Assembly: GCA_902362725.1 (NCBI GenBank)
Contig: CABIXM010000011.1
Location: 55,002 to 119,001 of the forward strand
DNA from: Clostridiaceae bacterium
GTDB lineage: Bacteria; Bacillota; Clostridia; Lachnospirales; Lachnospiraceae
Reading direction: 5' to 3'
DNA length: 64,000 bases
Under the pieces are notes generated by a model. That model did no database searches, had not been told where the DNA came from, and was given only the letters and a program-made list of their open reading frames with translations. Below, piece after piece: positions 53,561 through 62,383 of this stretch. Made by a program: the position numbers and the translations under genes. Position 1 is the first letter of the stretch, and every line of letters starts with the position of its first letter.

Positions 53561-55606
53561 TTACCTGTCCTGCGCCTGCTTTTTCAGTTCTATCATCTTG
53601 TCACGCAGCTCTGCGGCCAGCTCAAAATTCAGCTCCGCCGCCGCCTTTTTCATCTTCTTATCGATGTCCGCAATCAGCTTCTCCAGCTCCTTTTTGCTCA
53701 TGGATTCCGGATCCTTCTCAAACTGCAGCTCCTCTTTCGCTATCTCCCTGGAGATACTGATCAGATCCCGGACTGACTTCTGTATGGTCTTCGGCGTGAT
53801 CCCATGCTCCTTATTGTACGCCTCCTGCAGGGCACGGCGGCGTTCCGTCTCGTCGATGGCTAGCCGCATGGAATCCGTAATCGTATCCGCGTACATAATG
53901 ACATGGCCCTCCGCATTCCGCGCCGCCCGGCCGATGGTCTGAATCAGGGAAACCTCCGAACGCAGGAAGCCCTCCTTGTCCGCGTCCAGAATGGCAACCA
54001 GGGTAATCTCCGGAATATCCAATCCCTCCCGGAGCAGGTTGATACCGACTAACACATCAAAGACGTCCAGACGCATATCCCGGATAATCTGGGTACGCTC
54101 CAGGGTATCGATATCCGAATGCAGATATTTTACCCGGATGCCAAGCTCCCGCATATAATCGGTCAGATCCTCTGCCATACGCTTGGTCAGGGTAGTAATC
54201 AGGATCTTGTGGCCTGCCGCCACCTCTTTGTTGACCTCGCCCACCAGGTCGTCGATCTGACCCTCCACCGGACGGATCTCCACCTTCGGATCCAGAAGTC
54301 CCGTAGGACGGATAATCTGCTCCGCCCGCAGCATCTCATGGTCGGCCTCATATTCTCCGGGCGTAGCGGAAACAAACAAAATCTGATCGATCTTCTGCTC
54401 AAACTCCTCAAAGTTCAGAGGCCGGTTGTCCAGGGCCGACGGCAACCGGAAACCATAATCCACAAGGGTCGTCTTACGGGAACGGTCTCCCGCGTACATA
54501 CCCCGGATCTGGGGCACGGTCTTATGGGACTCGTCTATGATAATCAGAAAATCATCCGGGAAATAATCCATCAGTGTATTGGGCGGCGTCCCCGGCGCCG
54601 CCCCGGTCAGGTGCCTAGAATAATTCTCGATTCCGGAGCAGAAGCCTGTCTCCTTCAACATCTCGATGTCGAAATTCGTTCTCTCCGCAATCCGCTGGGC
54701 CTCCAGAAGCTTGTCCTCGCTTTTGAAATAGCGCACCCGCTCCTCCAGCTCCTTCTCAATGTCAGCGGCTGCCCGCTTGATCTGCTCCATGGGCACCACG
54801 TAATGGGAAGCCGGAAAGATCGCGATGTGCTCCAGCTCTCCTTTGATCTCCCCGGTCAGCACATCAATCTGGGTAATCCGGTCAATCTCATCTCCGAAGA
54901 ACTCCACCCGCACTGCCAGCTCGGATTCATTGGCCGGGATAATCTCCACCACATCTCCCCGCACCCGGAAGGTACCGCGCTTAAAATCCATATCATTGCG
55001 GTCATACTGGATATCTACCAGCTGCCGCAGCACCTCATCCCGATCCTTCTCCATACCGGGCCGCAGGGAAACCATCATTTTCTCAAAATTCTCCGGTTCG
55101 CCCAGGCCATAGATACAGGAGACACTGGACACGATAATCACGTCCCGCCGTTCAATCAGGGCGGCCGTAGCCGACAGCCGCAGCTTATCAATCTCGTCGT
55201 TGATCGACGAATCCTTTGCAATATAAGTATCCGTCGAAGGCACATAGGCCTCCGGCTGGTAATAATCGTAGTAGGAGACAAAGTATTCCACCGCGTTCTC
55301 CGGGAAAAACTCTTTAAACTCGCCGTAGAGCTGGGCCGCCAGGGTTTTATTGTGGGCAATAATCAGGGTCGGCTTGTTCAGGGCCTGTATCACATTGGCC
55401 ATGGTAAAGGTCTTGCCCGATCCCGTAACACCCAGCAGTGTCTCTGCCTGGTTGCCTTCCTTAAAACCCTCCACCAGCTTCGCGATAGCCTGGGGCTGGT
55501 CGCCGGTGGGCTGGTATTCGCTGTGTAATTTGAAAGCAGCACCGCCTTTTGGGCTGCTTTCATGAGCAGGCAGCGAAGCGGATTGCGAATGTCCTTGTTC
55601 TTTCAT
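53561..55606 (-). CDS. uvrB: Excinuclease ABC subunit B
   Basis: 681 residues. Helicase motifs: Walker [15 protein letters not shown], beta-hairpin [24 protein letters not shown] (motif II) and the C-terminal motif VI region QTIGRAARN. The UVR domain at the end binds UvrC. The first 35 residues are a low-complexity Ser/Ala/Lys lead before the core. Start at 55606 follows AAAAGGAAA. An SOS box lies 91 bases upstream. Confidence 0.96.
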   Translation of the reverse strand: MKEQGHSQSASLPAHESSPKGGAAFKLHSEYQPTGDQPQAIAKLVEGFKEGNQAETLLGVTGSGKTFTMANVIQALNKPTLIIAHNKTLAAQLYGEFKEFFPENAVEYFVSYYDYYQPEAYVPSTDTYIAKDSSINDEIDKLRLSATAALIERRDVIIVSSVSCIYGLGEPENFEKMMVSLRPGMEKDRDEVLRQLVDIQYDRNDMDFKRGTFRVRGDVVEIIPANESELAVRVEFFGDEIDRITQIDVLTGEIKGELEHIAIFPASHYVVPMEQIKRAAADIEKELEERVRYFKSEDKLLEAQRIAERTNFDIEMLKETGFCSGIENYSRHLTGAAPGTPPNTLMDYFPDDFLIIIDESHKTVPQIRGMYAGDRSRKTTLVDYGFRLPSALDNRPLNFEEFEQKIDQILFVSATPGEYEADHEMLRAEQIIRPTGLLDPKVEIRPVEGQIDDLVGEVNKEVAAGHKILITTLTKRMAEDLTDYMRELGIRVKYLHSDIDTLERTQIIRDMRLDVFDVLVGINLLREGLDIPEITLVAILDADKEGFLRSEVSLIQTIGRAARNAEGHVIMYADTITDSMRLAIDETERRRALQEAYNKEHGITPKTIQKSVRDLISISREIAKEELQFEKDPESMSKKELEKLIADIDKKMKKAAAELNFELAAELRDKMIELKKQAQDR

Positions 55607-55658
55607 ATCGTGTGATTTCCTTTTCCTGATGGATTTAGCATACTTAAAGTCACTGAAA

Positions 55659-55664
55659 ATTATA
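55659..55664 (-). promoter_or_regulatory. -10 element of the uvrB promoter
   Basis: TATAAT on the minus strand, about 53 bases before the uvrB start. The -35 region falls in the T-run of the lysR terminator and matches poorly. Confidence 0.5.
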
Positions 55665-55678
55665 ACACGGATATAAAA

Positions 55679-55723
55679 AAAAGTATAGGGAATTCGGAAC
55701 ATTTGTTCTTTTCCTATACTTTT
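55679..55723 (-). terminator. Terminator of the LysR gene
   Basis: AAAAGTATAGG pairs with CCTATACTTTT, followed on the minus strand by eight T residues. The SOS-like palindrome lies in its upper stem. Confidence 0.8.
55696..55709 (-). promoter_or_regulatory. LexA (SOS) box before uvrB
   Basis: On the minus strand AGAACAAATGTTCC matches 13 of 14 positions of the Gram-positive LexA/DinR consensus CGAACRNRYGTTYC. uvrB-uvrA is a classical SOS target. Confidence 0.65.
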
Positions 55724-55764
55724 CTTCATCGCCTTGTTCTCCTTCAATATAAACTTCAGGAATC

Positions 55765-56670
55765 TTAATGAAACCTCATGTTTTTTTCAATAATTCCCTG
55801 AAATTTGAATTTTTTGGCAAACCGCAAGAAGTGCTCCACATCATTGTAGAGATATTGATCTCGTTTCCACAGCAGTACCGTGTCAAAATAAATGGGTTCG
55901 GAAAACGGAACCGCTACCAGATCCGGCTCCTGACGGGCCAGGGCGTCCATCAGGAAGGCTGCTGCCGTGCCATCGGAAATAAACTGCTTAATCATGCTGA
56001 GCTGACTGGAATAAAGCAGCACATTGGGCCGCAGCTGCTGCTCCGCGAAAAGGGACAGCACTGCGTTGGAGGGCGCCGTATCCGTTCCGAAAAGTACCAA
56101 AGGCTCCCCCTCCAGCATGGTCACATCGATTGCTTTCGCCCGGGCCAGGCGATGGGAAGGACTGACGCAGAGCACCAGCTGTGTCCGCGCAAGCTTCTGA
56201 CAGGAAAATTCCGGAGAAGGAGCCGCCGGGAGCGTGGCCATGGCCAGATCCAGTTCTCCCTGCTCCAGAAGCTTTTCCGCATGGAGGGAACCGCATTCCG
56301 TAATAGAAAGAGTGATTTCCGGATACGCTGCCTGGAACGCCTTATAGAGCTGCGGGAAAAAGACCGTCCCGGCCATAGGCGGAATTCCAATCCGGAAACG
56401 GTTTTTCTGATTTCCCAGATCCTCCATCTGCCAGGAAAGCTCATCAAACTGGCGGATCAGCTGCTGGGCCCGTTCCCGGAGGAAACTGCCCTCTGCCGTC
56501 AGAACCAGGCGTCTCCCCTCGTGCCGGAACAGATTGATCTGAAATTCGCTCTCCAGATCCCGGATGGTACCGGACACAGACGGCTGGGAAATATGCAGAA
56601 ACTCCGCCGCGCGGCTGACGCTCTGGAACTGACAGACCGCCAGGAACTGCTGTAATTTGGCTATTGTCAT
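55765..56670 (-). CDS. LysR-family transcriptional regulator
   Basis: 301 residues. N-terminal winged helix (about 1-60: [22 protein letters not shown]) and a two-lobed effector-binding domain (about 90-295). Divergent from the malic enzyme gene, with a T-N11-A palindrome in between. It therefore probably controls malic enzyme in response to an organic acid. Effector unknown. Confidence 0.9.
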   Translation of the reverse strand: MTIAKLQQFLAVCQFQSVSRAAEFLHISQPSVSGTIRDLESEFQINLFRHEGRRLVLTAEGSFLRERAQQLIRQFDELSWQMEDLGNQKNRFRIGIPPMAGTVFFPQLYKAFQAAYPEITLSITECGSLHAEKLLEQGELDLAMATLPAAPSPEFSCQKLARTQLVLCVSPSHRLARAKAIDVTMLEGEPLVLFGTDTAPSNAVLSLFAEQQLRPNVLLYSSQLSMIKQFISDGTAAAFLMDALARQEPDLVAVPFSEPIYFDTVLLWKRDQYLYNDVEHFLRFAKKFKFQGIIEKNMRFH

Positions 56671-56701
56671 GGACTTAAACTCCTTTCCGTGTAATCCGAT
56701 C

Positions 56702-56718
56702 TATAGTTTTTTCCTATA
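56702..56718. promoter_or_regulatory. LysR-type binding site between lysR and malic enzyme
   Basis: TATAG-TTTTTTC-CTATA is a perfect dyad containing the T-N11-A core of LysR boxes. It is located 21 bases upstream of the malic enzyme -35 element, where an activator would bind. A second dyad, ACTTT-TCTGT-AAAGT, at 56742-56756 overlaps the promoter. Confidence 0.6.
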
Positions 56719-56738
56719 ATAACTTATTATATATATAT

Positions 56739-56767
56739 TTTACTTTTCTGTAAAGTAGCGCTATGAT
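56739..56767 (+). promoter_or_regulatory. Promoter of the malic enzyme gene
   Basis: TTTACT (56739-56744), 17-base spacer, TATGAT (56762-56767). Start near 56774 gives a leader of about 88 bases with a small ACCGCA/TGCGGT hairpin. Confidence 0.6.
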
Positions 56768-56861
56768 ACGGATAGCAATGATTGTACCGCAAAAAATACA
56801 ATGCGGTGCCAAGCATGGATATAGGAATAATGCCGTTTATCAGAGAAAAGGAGAATTTATC

Positions 56862-58034
56862 ATGGATTACGCTGCAGAATCACTGAAATTACACTATGAA
56901 TGGAAAGGCAAGCTGGAGGTTACTCCCCGTGCCGCTGTAGACAGCAAGGAGGCGCTGTCCCTGGCCTACACCCCGGGCGTCGCACAGCCCTGTCTGGAGA
57001 TTCAGAAGGACGTCAATAAGAGCTACGAGCTGACCCGCCGCTGGAACACCGTAGCCGTAGTGACCGACGGTACCGCAGTCCTGGGTCTGGGCGATATCGG
57101 ACCGGAGGCCGGTATGCCGGTTATGGAGGGTAAATGCGTCCTGTTCAAGGCTTTCGGTGACGTGGACGCCATTCCGCTCTGCGTACGCAGCAAGGATGTA
57201 GATGATATCGTAAATACCGTTGCTCTGCTGGCAGGCTCCTTCGGCGGCGTAAACCTGGAGGACATCTCCGCTCCCCGCTGCTTCGAGATTGAGCAGAAGC
57301 TGAAAGAGCGCTGCGATATTCCGATTTTCCACGATGACCAGCACGGTACCGCCGTTATCACACTGGCAGGTCTGATGAATGCTCTGAAGCTGGTAGGAAA
57401 GAAGATTGAAGATGTGAAGATCGTCACCTCCGGCGCAGGCGCAGCCGGTATCGCTATCATCAAGCTGATGATGAGCATGGGCCTGAAAAATGTTATCATG
57501 ACCGACCGCAAGGGCGCCATCTACGAGGGCCGCGAAGGTCTGAACCCCATCAAGGAGGAGATTGCCGCAGTTACCAACCGGAACATGGAGAAGGGTACCC
57601 TGGCTGAGGTGATCAAGGGCGCAGACGTATTCGTCGGCGTATCCGCACCGGGCGTTCTGACCAAGGAAATGGTTTCCACCATGGCAAAGGATGCTATCAT
57701 TTTCGCATGCGCAAACCCGACTCCGGAGATCTTCCCGGATGAGGCAAAGGCTGCAGGCGCTGCTGTGGTATCCACCGGCCGCAGTGACTTCCCGAACCAG
57801 GTCAACAATGTTCTGGCTTTCCCGGGCATCTTCCGCGGAGCTCTGGACGTTCGCGCATCCGATATCAACGACGAGATGAAGATCGCCGCTGCACGCGCTA
57901 TCGCTTCCCTGGTATCCGACGAAGAGCTGAACGCAGACTACATCCTGCCGGCAGCCTTCGATTCCAGACTGAAGGATTGCGTTGCTAAGGCTGTAGCTGA
58001 GGCTGCAAAAAAGAGCGGCGTAGCACGTATCTAA
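56862..58034 (+). CDS. Malic enzyme (NAD(P)-dependent oxaloacetate-decarboxylating)
   Basis: 390 residues, the short bacterial form. Catalytic Tyr in LAYTPGVAQPC and Lys in the VMEGKCVLFK block; metal-binding FHDDQHGTAVI; Rossmann segment VTSGAGAAGIAII; and FACANPTPEIFPDEA. It converts malate to pyruvate and CO2 with reduction of NAD(P)+. AAAAGGAG precedes the start; the ATG at 56763 lies inside the promoter and is excluded. Under the likely control of the divergent LysR gene. Confidence 0.93.
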   Translation: MDYAAESLKLHYEWKGKLEVTPRAAVDSKEALSLAYTPGVAQPCLEIQKDVNKSYELTRRWNTVAVVTDGTAVLGLGDIGPEAGMPVMEGKCVLFKAFGDVDAIPLCVRSKDVDDIVNTVALLAGSFGGVNLEDISAPRCFEIEQKLKERCDIPIFHDDQHGTAVITLAGLMNALKLVGKKIEDVKIVTSGAGAAGIAIIKLMMSMGLKNVIMTDRKGAIYEGREGLNPIKEEIAAVTNRNMEKGTLAEVIKGADVFVGVSAPGVLTKEMVSTMAKDAIIFACANPTPEIFPDEAKAAGAAVVSTGRSDFPNQVNNVLAFPGIFRGALDVRASDINDEMKIAAARAIASLVSDEELNADYILPAAFDSRLKDCVAKAVAEAAKKSGVARI

Positions 58035-58073
58035 TATTGGCAATTACGTTCACTGGATAGAACTCATCATAAG

Positions 58074-58122
58074 AAAACCGCAGGGGATTCGGTGTTTTGC
58101 ACCGGATAGCCTGCGGTTTTTT
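58074..58122 (+). terminator. Terminator of the malic enzyme gene
   Basis: AAAACCGCAGG pairs with CCTGCGGTTTT with a further inner CGGTG/CACCG stem, then TT on the plus strand. Confidence 0.85.
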
Positions 58123-58161
58123 CGCGCTGTCCTGCTTTCTTCCATATTCTTTTGACTTCGG

Positions 58162-58344
58162 CTAGTTTTCCGGCCACGCGGAACCTTCTTCCAGCCCCTG
58201 CGCCCTCAGCCAGTCATCCTCTACGGACAGGCTGCTCTCCTGACCGGTTTCATCCTCCAGGATGACCAGTACTTTAGCCTTTTCGTCGGCTGTGCGTTCC
58301 TCGCAGCCGTATTCGCCGTCGAAGATTTGTTTGATTCTTTTCAT
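58162..58344 (-). CDS. Small acidic protein of unknown function
   Basis: 60 residues, rich in Glu and Asp. It starts MKRIKQIFDGEYGCEER and ends EEGSAWPEN. AAAGGAG stands six bases before the ATG, and the gene begins ten bases after the stop of the tethered sigma-factor gene, so it is co-transcribed with it. No signal peptide, membrane segment or known domain is seen. Whether it acts with the sigma factor is unknown. Confidence 0.7.
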   Translation of the reverse strand: MKRIKQIFDGEYGCEERTADEKAKVLVILEDETGQESSLSVEDDWLRAQGLEEGSAWPEN

Positions 58345-58354
58345 GGCGACTCCT

Positions 58355-60091
58355 TTATCTGATCGTATAGCTATATTTTTGTTCCCAGTTTTTTACAACT
58401 TTATCTATGCGGACCCAGGCCTTTTCCGGGATCGTTTCATCCGGTCTGTAGTATAGCATCAGCTCCTGCCGATATTCCGCGTACCCGCCCTCGTAATACA
58501 TGGCCGGAGGCCAGGTGCTTCCCTCAGCCGTAAAAACCGGCGCAGTTTCTCCGTCTGCTTCCAGCTCACCGCTTTCCCGGTTCAGGGAATAGGATGTTCC
58601 CGTCTTCATCCGTCCCCAGCTGGCGGAAATGGAAAATAATTTTGTGTTCTTCTCCAGGGTAACCGGCTCTACATGCAAAAGTATCTGAGTGCCATACCTG
58701 ATGGAACCATCTTCCATCTCTGTTTCTGTCACCTTTCGCTCTATTTTCACGATATGATAGCAGTCTTCCCCCACTTCAAAGGGAATATCCACTGCTTCCG
58801 AGCCATTTTCCGCCGGAATGGGCACCTCAAAAAGCGGGCCCTCCGTTCCCAGTTCTGCCTTCAGAGAGACAGCCGGAATCCTCAGCTGATAGGGCTTGCC
58901 CTGCTGCGCGCTTACCTCCGCTGTGAAGCTGCCGCTGCCATCCAGGCCGTCGTGCAGCCAGAGTACATAATCCTCTTTTTCCCGTTCCTCCGGCAATATG
59001 GGATAATGCCCCAGACCGCAGATCTTCCAGAGTTCCTTCCCATAGCTCCAGGCGTTCAACTGCAAGGTATTTTCATCCTTCCAGTCCCCGCTTACCACCA
59101 GGGTACGGCCCTTATGGGTCACCGGCTGGCCGATGGCGTCCAGACTGTCGTATTCCGTAAGCGCTGTCATCTGTAACGTTACGGTCTGATCAAACAAATG
59201 AAGAAGAAACTGCTCCTGAGGTTTATAGAAAATGAAATCCCAATCCAGATTCAAAATCCCGTTCCGGAGATCCTGACCGCTGGAACCTGAGCCACACAAA
59301 TGGGTGCCATCCTCACTTTCCACCCAGATATTCTCTCGGACGATATCAAACCCATCGACCTCCTCCGGGTGAACGACTGCCATTTTCACATAGAGATATT
59401 TCTCCTGCCAGATGGCATACTCTACCGTAACCTTGCCGTATTCTGTCTCCACTTCCACCGGAAGCGCTGTCCCCATGTAAATCTCCTCTTCCGAATCCCG
59501 GATCCCCGTCACCGGGTTGAATCGTAACCGGATGACAGCCGCCGCACAGGCCCCCAGAAGGCCCAGCGCCACCAGGGCAATCAGCGCCAGACGAAGCTTT
59601 TTCAAGCTTCTCTGCTGCCGTTTTTTCACGGTCTCCACGGGAAGCTGCATGGCCTCGGCAATCTCCCTGCAGGTCAGGCCATCGTAATACTGCATCCGGA
59701 TCATGCGGCTGTCCTGCTCTTTCAGTTTCCCAAGGGCCTGCTCCAACGCCTCCCGGTTCAGAATCGCGTCCTCGCCGCTGTCCGCCGCAGCTTCCTCCAG
59801 CATTTCCAGGGGCACAGCGCTCTGCTTCCCGTTCTGGGCCGCCATCCGGATGGCCTTTCGCTTGGCAATCACGTAGAGGTACGCCTTGACCGTCCCCTTC
59901 TCCGCCCGGAACCGCTCCCGGTTTCCGTAAAAATCCGCAAAGGTCTCCTGCACGCACTCTCGAATATCCTCCGGATTCGTCAGATACAGGCGGCAGGCGC
60001 TCCACAAAAGGCCCATATACTCTTCCATCAGAAGACCCATGCCTTCTTCCGGATTTTGATCCAGCAGGTGCAGAAGTTTTTTGTCGGTCAT
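58355..60091 (-). CDS. ECF-type sigma factor fused to a membrane segment and large extracytoplasmic domain
   Basis: 578 residues. Region 2-like helices lie at about 22-88 (DIRECVQETFADFYGNRERF). The region-4 helix-turn-helix is at about 115-166 (GLTCREIAEAMQLPVETVKKR). A single membrane helix at about 168-187 follows directly, and some 390 residues are predicted outside the cell. The ectodomain resembles the sort found on DUF4179-type anti-sigma partners (beta-rich, FNPVTGIRDSEEEIYMG) and has no visible enzyme motif. Normally sigma factor and membrane anti-sigma protein are separate genes. Start at 60091 follows GAGGAGG. The small acidic gene is downstream. Confidence 0.85.
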   Translation of the reverse strand: MTDKKLLHLLDQNPEEGMGLLMEEYMGLLWSACRLYLTNPEDIRECVQETFADFYGNRERFRAEKGTVKAYLYVIAKRKAIRMAAQNGKQSAVPLEMLEEAAADSGEDAILNREALEQALGKLKEQDSRMIRMQYYDGLTCREIAEAMQLPVETVKKRQQRSLKKLRLALIALVALGLLGACAAAVIRLRFNPVTGIRDSEEEIYMGTALPVEVETEYGKVTVEYAIWQEKYLYVKMAVVHPEEVDGFDIVRENIWVESEDGTHLCGSGSSGQDLRNGILNLDWDFIFYKPQEQFLLHLFDQTVTLQMTALTEYDSLDAIGQPVTHKGRTLVVSGDWKDENTLQLNAWSYGKELWKICGLGHYPILPEEREKEDYVLWLHDGLDGSGSFTAEVSAQQGKPYQLRIPAVSLKAELGTEGPLFEVPIPAENGSEAVDIPFEVGEDCYHIVKIERKVTETEMEDGSIRYGTQILLHVEPVTLEKNTKLFSISASWGRMKTGTSYSLNRESGELEADGETAPVFTAEGSTWPPAMYYEGGYAEYRQELMLYYRPDETIPEKAWVRIDKVVKNWEQKYSYTIR

Positions 60092-60237
60092 AGGGGTTCC
60101 TCCTCTCGCACGATATTTCCTTTTACTTATAGTTGCGGAAAATACGTGTTTTGGGGACATTTTTCATAAAGATTCCATGTTTCCGTTGTTTTCTTCAGTG
60201 TAACAGGTTTTTTCCATTACGTCCATTCTTTTCCAAA

Positions 60238-60780
60238 TTAGTAATTTTCTTTCCGAACCTCGAAATAGTTCTGCGGATAGTTGCAGACCGGACATACCTT
60301 CGGGGCCTCGGTGCCTGCTACGATATGGCCACAGTTCCGGCACTCCCAGATCTGAACGCCGCTCTTCTCAAATACCTGACGGGTCTCCACGTTCTTCAGC
60401 AGCGCGCGGTATCTTTCCTCGTGGGTCTTCTCAATAGCTCCTACGCCGCGGAACTTCTCCGCCAGCTGCTGAAATCCCTCTTCCTCGGCCTCTTTCGCCA
60501 TGCGCTCGTACATATCCGTCCACTCGGCATTCTCGCCCTCTGCCGCGTGAAGCAGGTTCTCAGAGGTATCGCCCAGCTCACCCAGCTCCTTGAACCAGAG
60601 CTTCGCATGCTCCTTCTCGTTCTCTGCTGTCTTCAGAAACAGCTCCGCGATCTGCTCATAGCCCGCTTTCTTCGCCACAGACGCGAAATAAGTGTACTTA
60701 TTGCGCACCTGGGACTCGCCCGCAAAGGCCTCCCACAGATTCTTTTCGGTTTTTGTTCCGACGTACTTATTGGTTCCCAT
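60238..60780 (-). CDS. rbr: Rubrerythrin
   Basis: 180 residues. A four-helix di-iron domain has ExxH-type ligands ([30 protein letters not shown]). A C-terminal rubredoxin-like domain has CRNCG and CPVCN. It reduces hydrogen peroxide in anaerobes, receiving electrons through the rubredoxin-like iron. AAAGGAG precedes the start. A palindrome at 60809-60821 may be a peroxide-regulator site. Confidence 0.94.
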   Translation of the reverse strand: MGTNKYVGTKTEKNLWEAFAGESQVRNKYTYFASVAKKAGYEQIAELFLKTAENEKEHAKLWFKELGELGDTSENLLHAAEGENAEWTDMYERMAKEAEEEGFQQLAEKFRGVGAIEKTHEERYRALLKNVETRQVFEKSGVQIWECRNCGHIVAGTEAPKVCPVCNYPQNYFEVRKENY

Positions 60781-60808
60781 GATGTAATCTCCTTTCTTTT
60801 TATTTTAA

Positions 60809-60821
60809 AATAGTAACTATT
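60809..60821. promoter_or_regulatory. Palindrome upstream of rubrerythrin
   Basis: AATAGT-A-ACTATT, a perfect 13-base dyad about 30 bases before the start codon. It is similar in size and AT-richness to PerR/Fur-family half-sites but not a clear consensus match. Confidence 0.35.
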
Positions 60822-60875
60822 ACTGTTATATGCATGTAGCATATTCTAAAGAGTCCGTCAACTACTATTTTTCCC

Positions 60876-60930
60876 AAAAATAAGACCGTCCATTCCTGGG
60901 AAATTTTTTCAGGAATGACGGTCTTATTTT
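60876..60930 (-). terminator. Terminator of the symporter gene
   Basis: A stem of about 21 pairs (AAAATAAGACCGTCATTCCTG type, one bulge) closes a 12-base loop, with TATTTTT on the minus strand. Confidence 0.85.
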
Positions 60931-60946
60931 CAGTATTTCTATACCG

Positions 60947-62362
60947 CTATACGTTCTTATTTGCCCGGCGCTCCTTCAGCTCCGCACGCATCTTCGTGTT
61001 GAACTCACCATGCAGCGGATAAGCCTTCAGCATGATGAAGCAGAGGATGCCCATGGCGAATAGGGGCCAGATGCAGATATCCACTACCATGGACTTCAGC
61101 TGCGGGGTTACAATGCTGTAGTTTACATAACCTACCGCCGCCAGCGCGATACCTACGACCAGGGTGGAGACAGAACCGCTCAGCTTCTTCAGAAGGGTTA
61201 CGGCACTGTTCACAAACGCAGCCTGTGCGGTGTGGAACTTCCACTCGGTGTAGTCTGCCACATCCATGATAAACGCTACGATAGCGATATTGGCCACGAT
61301 ATTGCCGAACGCACCAAATGCGGTCAGTACCAGGAAGATCATCAGGATCTTGGAGTTGTACTGATAGGTCTCAGCCAGCAGGGTACCTCTCATAACCAGA
61401 TAGCCGATGGGCTGAATCAGGTAGATACCAAGGCCGAGCATCGCCATGGTACGCTTCTCCATCTTCTTCAGGATACCCGGAACAAACGGGATAACACCAA
61501 TGGAAAATACCAGGCTGATAACGCCGGAAAGCGCGATGATGTCAGTGCTTCCCAGGGCAATACGGTAGAAATAAATGTTCGCCGCATTGATGGTATTCAT
61601 CATCAGGAACAGAGTTCCATAGGCGCCTGCTGCCAGAAGCAGCGGCTTGTTATGTACGACGATATGCAGCTGATCCTTCCAGGTAAACCGCTCCGGTTCA
61701 GGCAGGCTGTTGTAGTAATCCTTCTTCCGGACGCCCACACAGCAGGCCAGACCACCGATAATATCACAGACAGCGACAATGGCAGCGATGGTCAGCCAGC
61801 CCTTTGCTTCTGTAGCCGCGCCATTGACGATGGGCATAACCAGAATGGAAACCACGATGGCGCTTCCGGTTCCGAACAGCTGACGGTAGGTCAGCAAACG
61901 GTTACGCTGATGCGGGTCTGCACTCATAACGCTGTTCAGCGCCTGCCAGGATACCGTAAACATGGTCTGCACCCAGCAGTAGATAAACATCACCAGGAAA
62001 AAATAACCTGCGTTCATGGCTCCCGTAAATCCCGGATTTACAAAGCACAAAATAGTAATAATTCCTAATAAAATGCTGCCCCAGAACATCCAGGGACGGT
62101 ATTTACCCATACGCTTCGTGTTGGTACGATCCGCCAGAACCGCGATAATTGGGTCGTTGATAGCGTCCCAGATAACCATGATGGTCATCAGCGCGCCCGC
62201 GATAGCCGGGTTAATCTTGGCGATATCTGTCATAAAGGACAGCTGATAGCTGCTTCGCAGCTGATTGTTCATATTGGCGGGCAATGCGCCCATGCCGTAG
62301 GCAAATACATGGCTGTGGGTCAGTTTTTCCGGATCATCCTCTTTTGTTTTCTTCTGAAACAT
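60947..62362 (-). CDS. GPH-family (glycoside-pentoside-hexuronide) cation symporter
   Basis: 471 residues, 12 predicted membrane helices. Family landmarks are the N-terminal AYGMGALPANMNNQL segment, IMVIWDAINDPIIAVLADRT with the conserved Asp residues, and KRMGKYRPWMFWGS. GPH transporters carry glycosides or uronides with sodium or protons. The gene lies 21 bases after an M20 amidohydrolase gene, so the natural substrate may be an N-acyl or amino-acid conjugate rather than a plain sugar (inference). Confidence 0.9.
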   Translation of the reverse strand: MFQKKTKEDDPEKLTHSHVFAYGMGALPANMNNQLRSSYQLSFMTDIAKINPAIAGALMTIMVIWDAINDPIIAVLADRTNTKRMGKYRPWMFWGSILLGIITILCFVNPGFTGAMNAGYFFLVMFIYCWVQTMFTVSWQALNSVMSADPHQRNRLLTYRQLFGTGSAIVVSILVMPIVNGAATEAKGWLTIAAIVAVCDIIGGLACCVGVRKKDYYNSLPEPERFTWKDQLHIVVHNKPLLLAAGAYGTLFLMMNTINAANIYFYRIALGSTDIIALSGVISLVFSIGVIPFVPGILKKMEKRTMAMLGLGIYLIQPIGYLVMRGTLLAETYQYNSKILMIFLVLTAFGAFGNIVANIAIVAFIMDVADYTEWKFHTAQAAFVNSAVTLLKKLSGSVSTLVVGIALAAVGYVNYSIVTPQLKSMVVDICIWPLFAMGILCFIMLKAYPLHGEFNTKMRAELKERRANKNV

Positions 62363-62383
62363 ACTCCCTCTCCTCTTCCTCTT

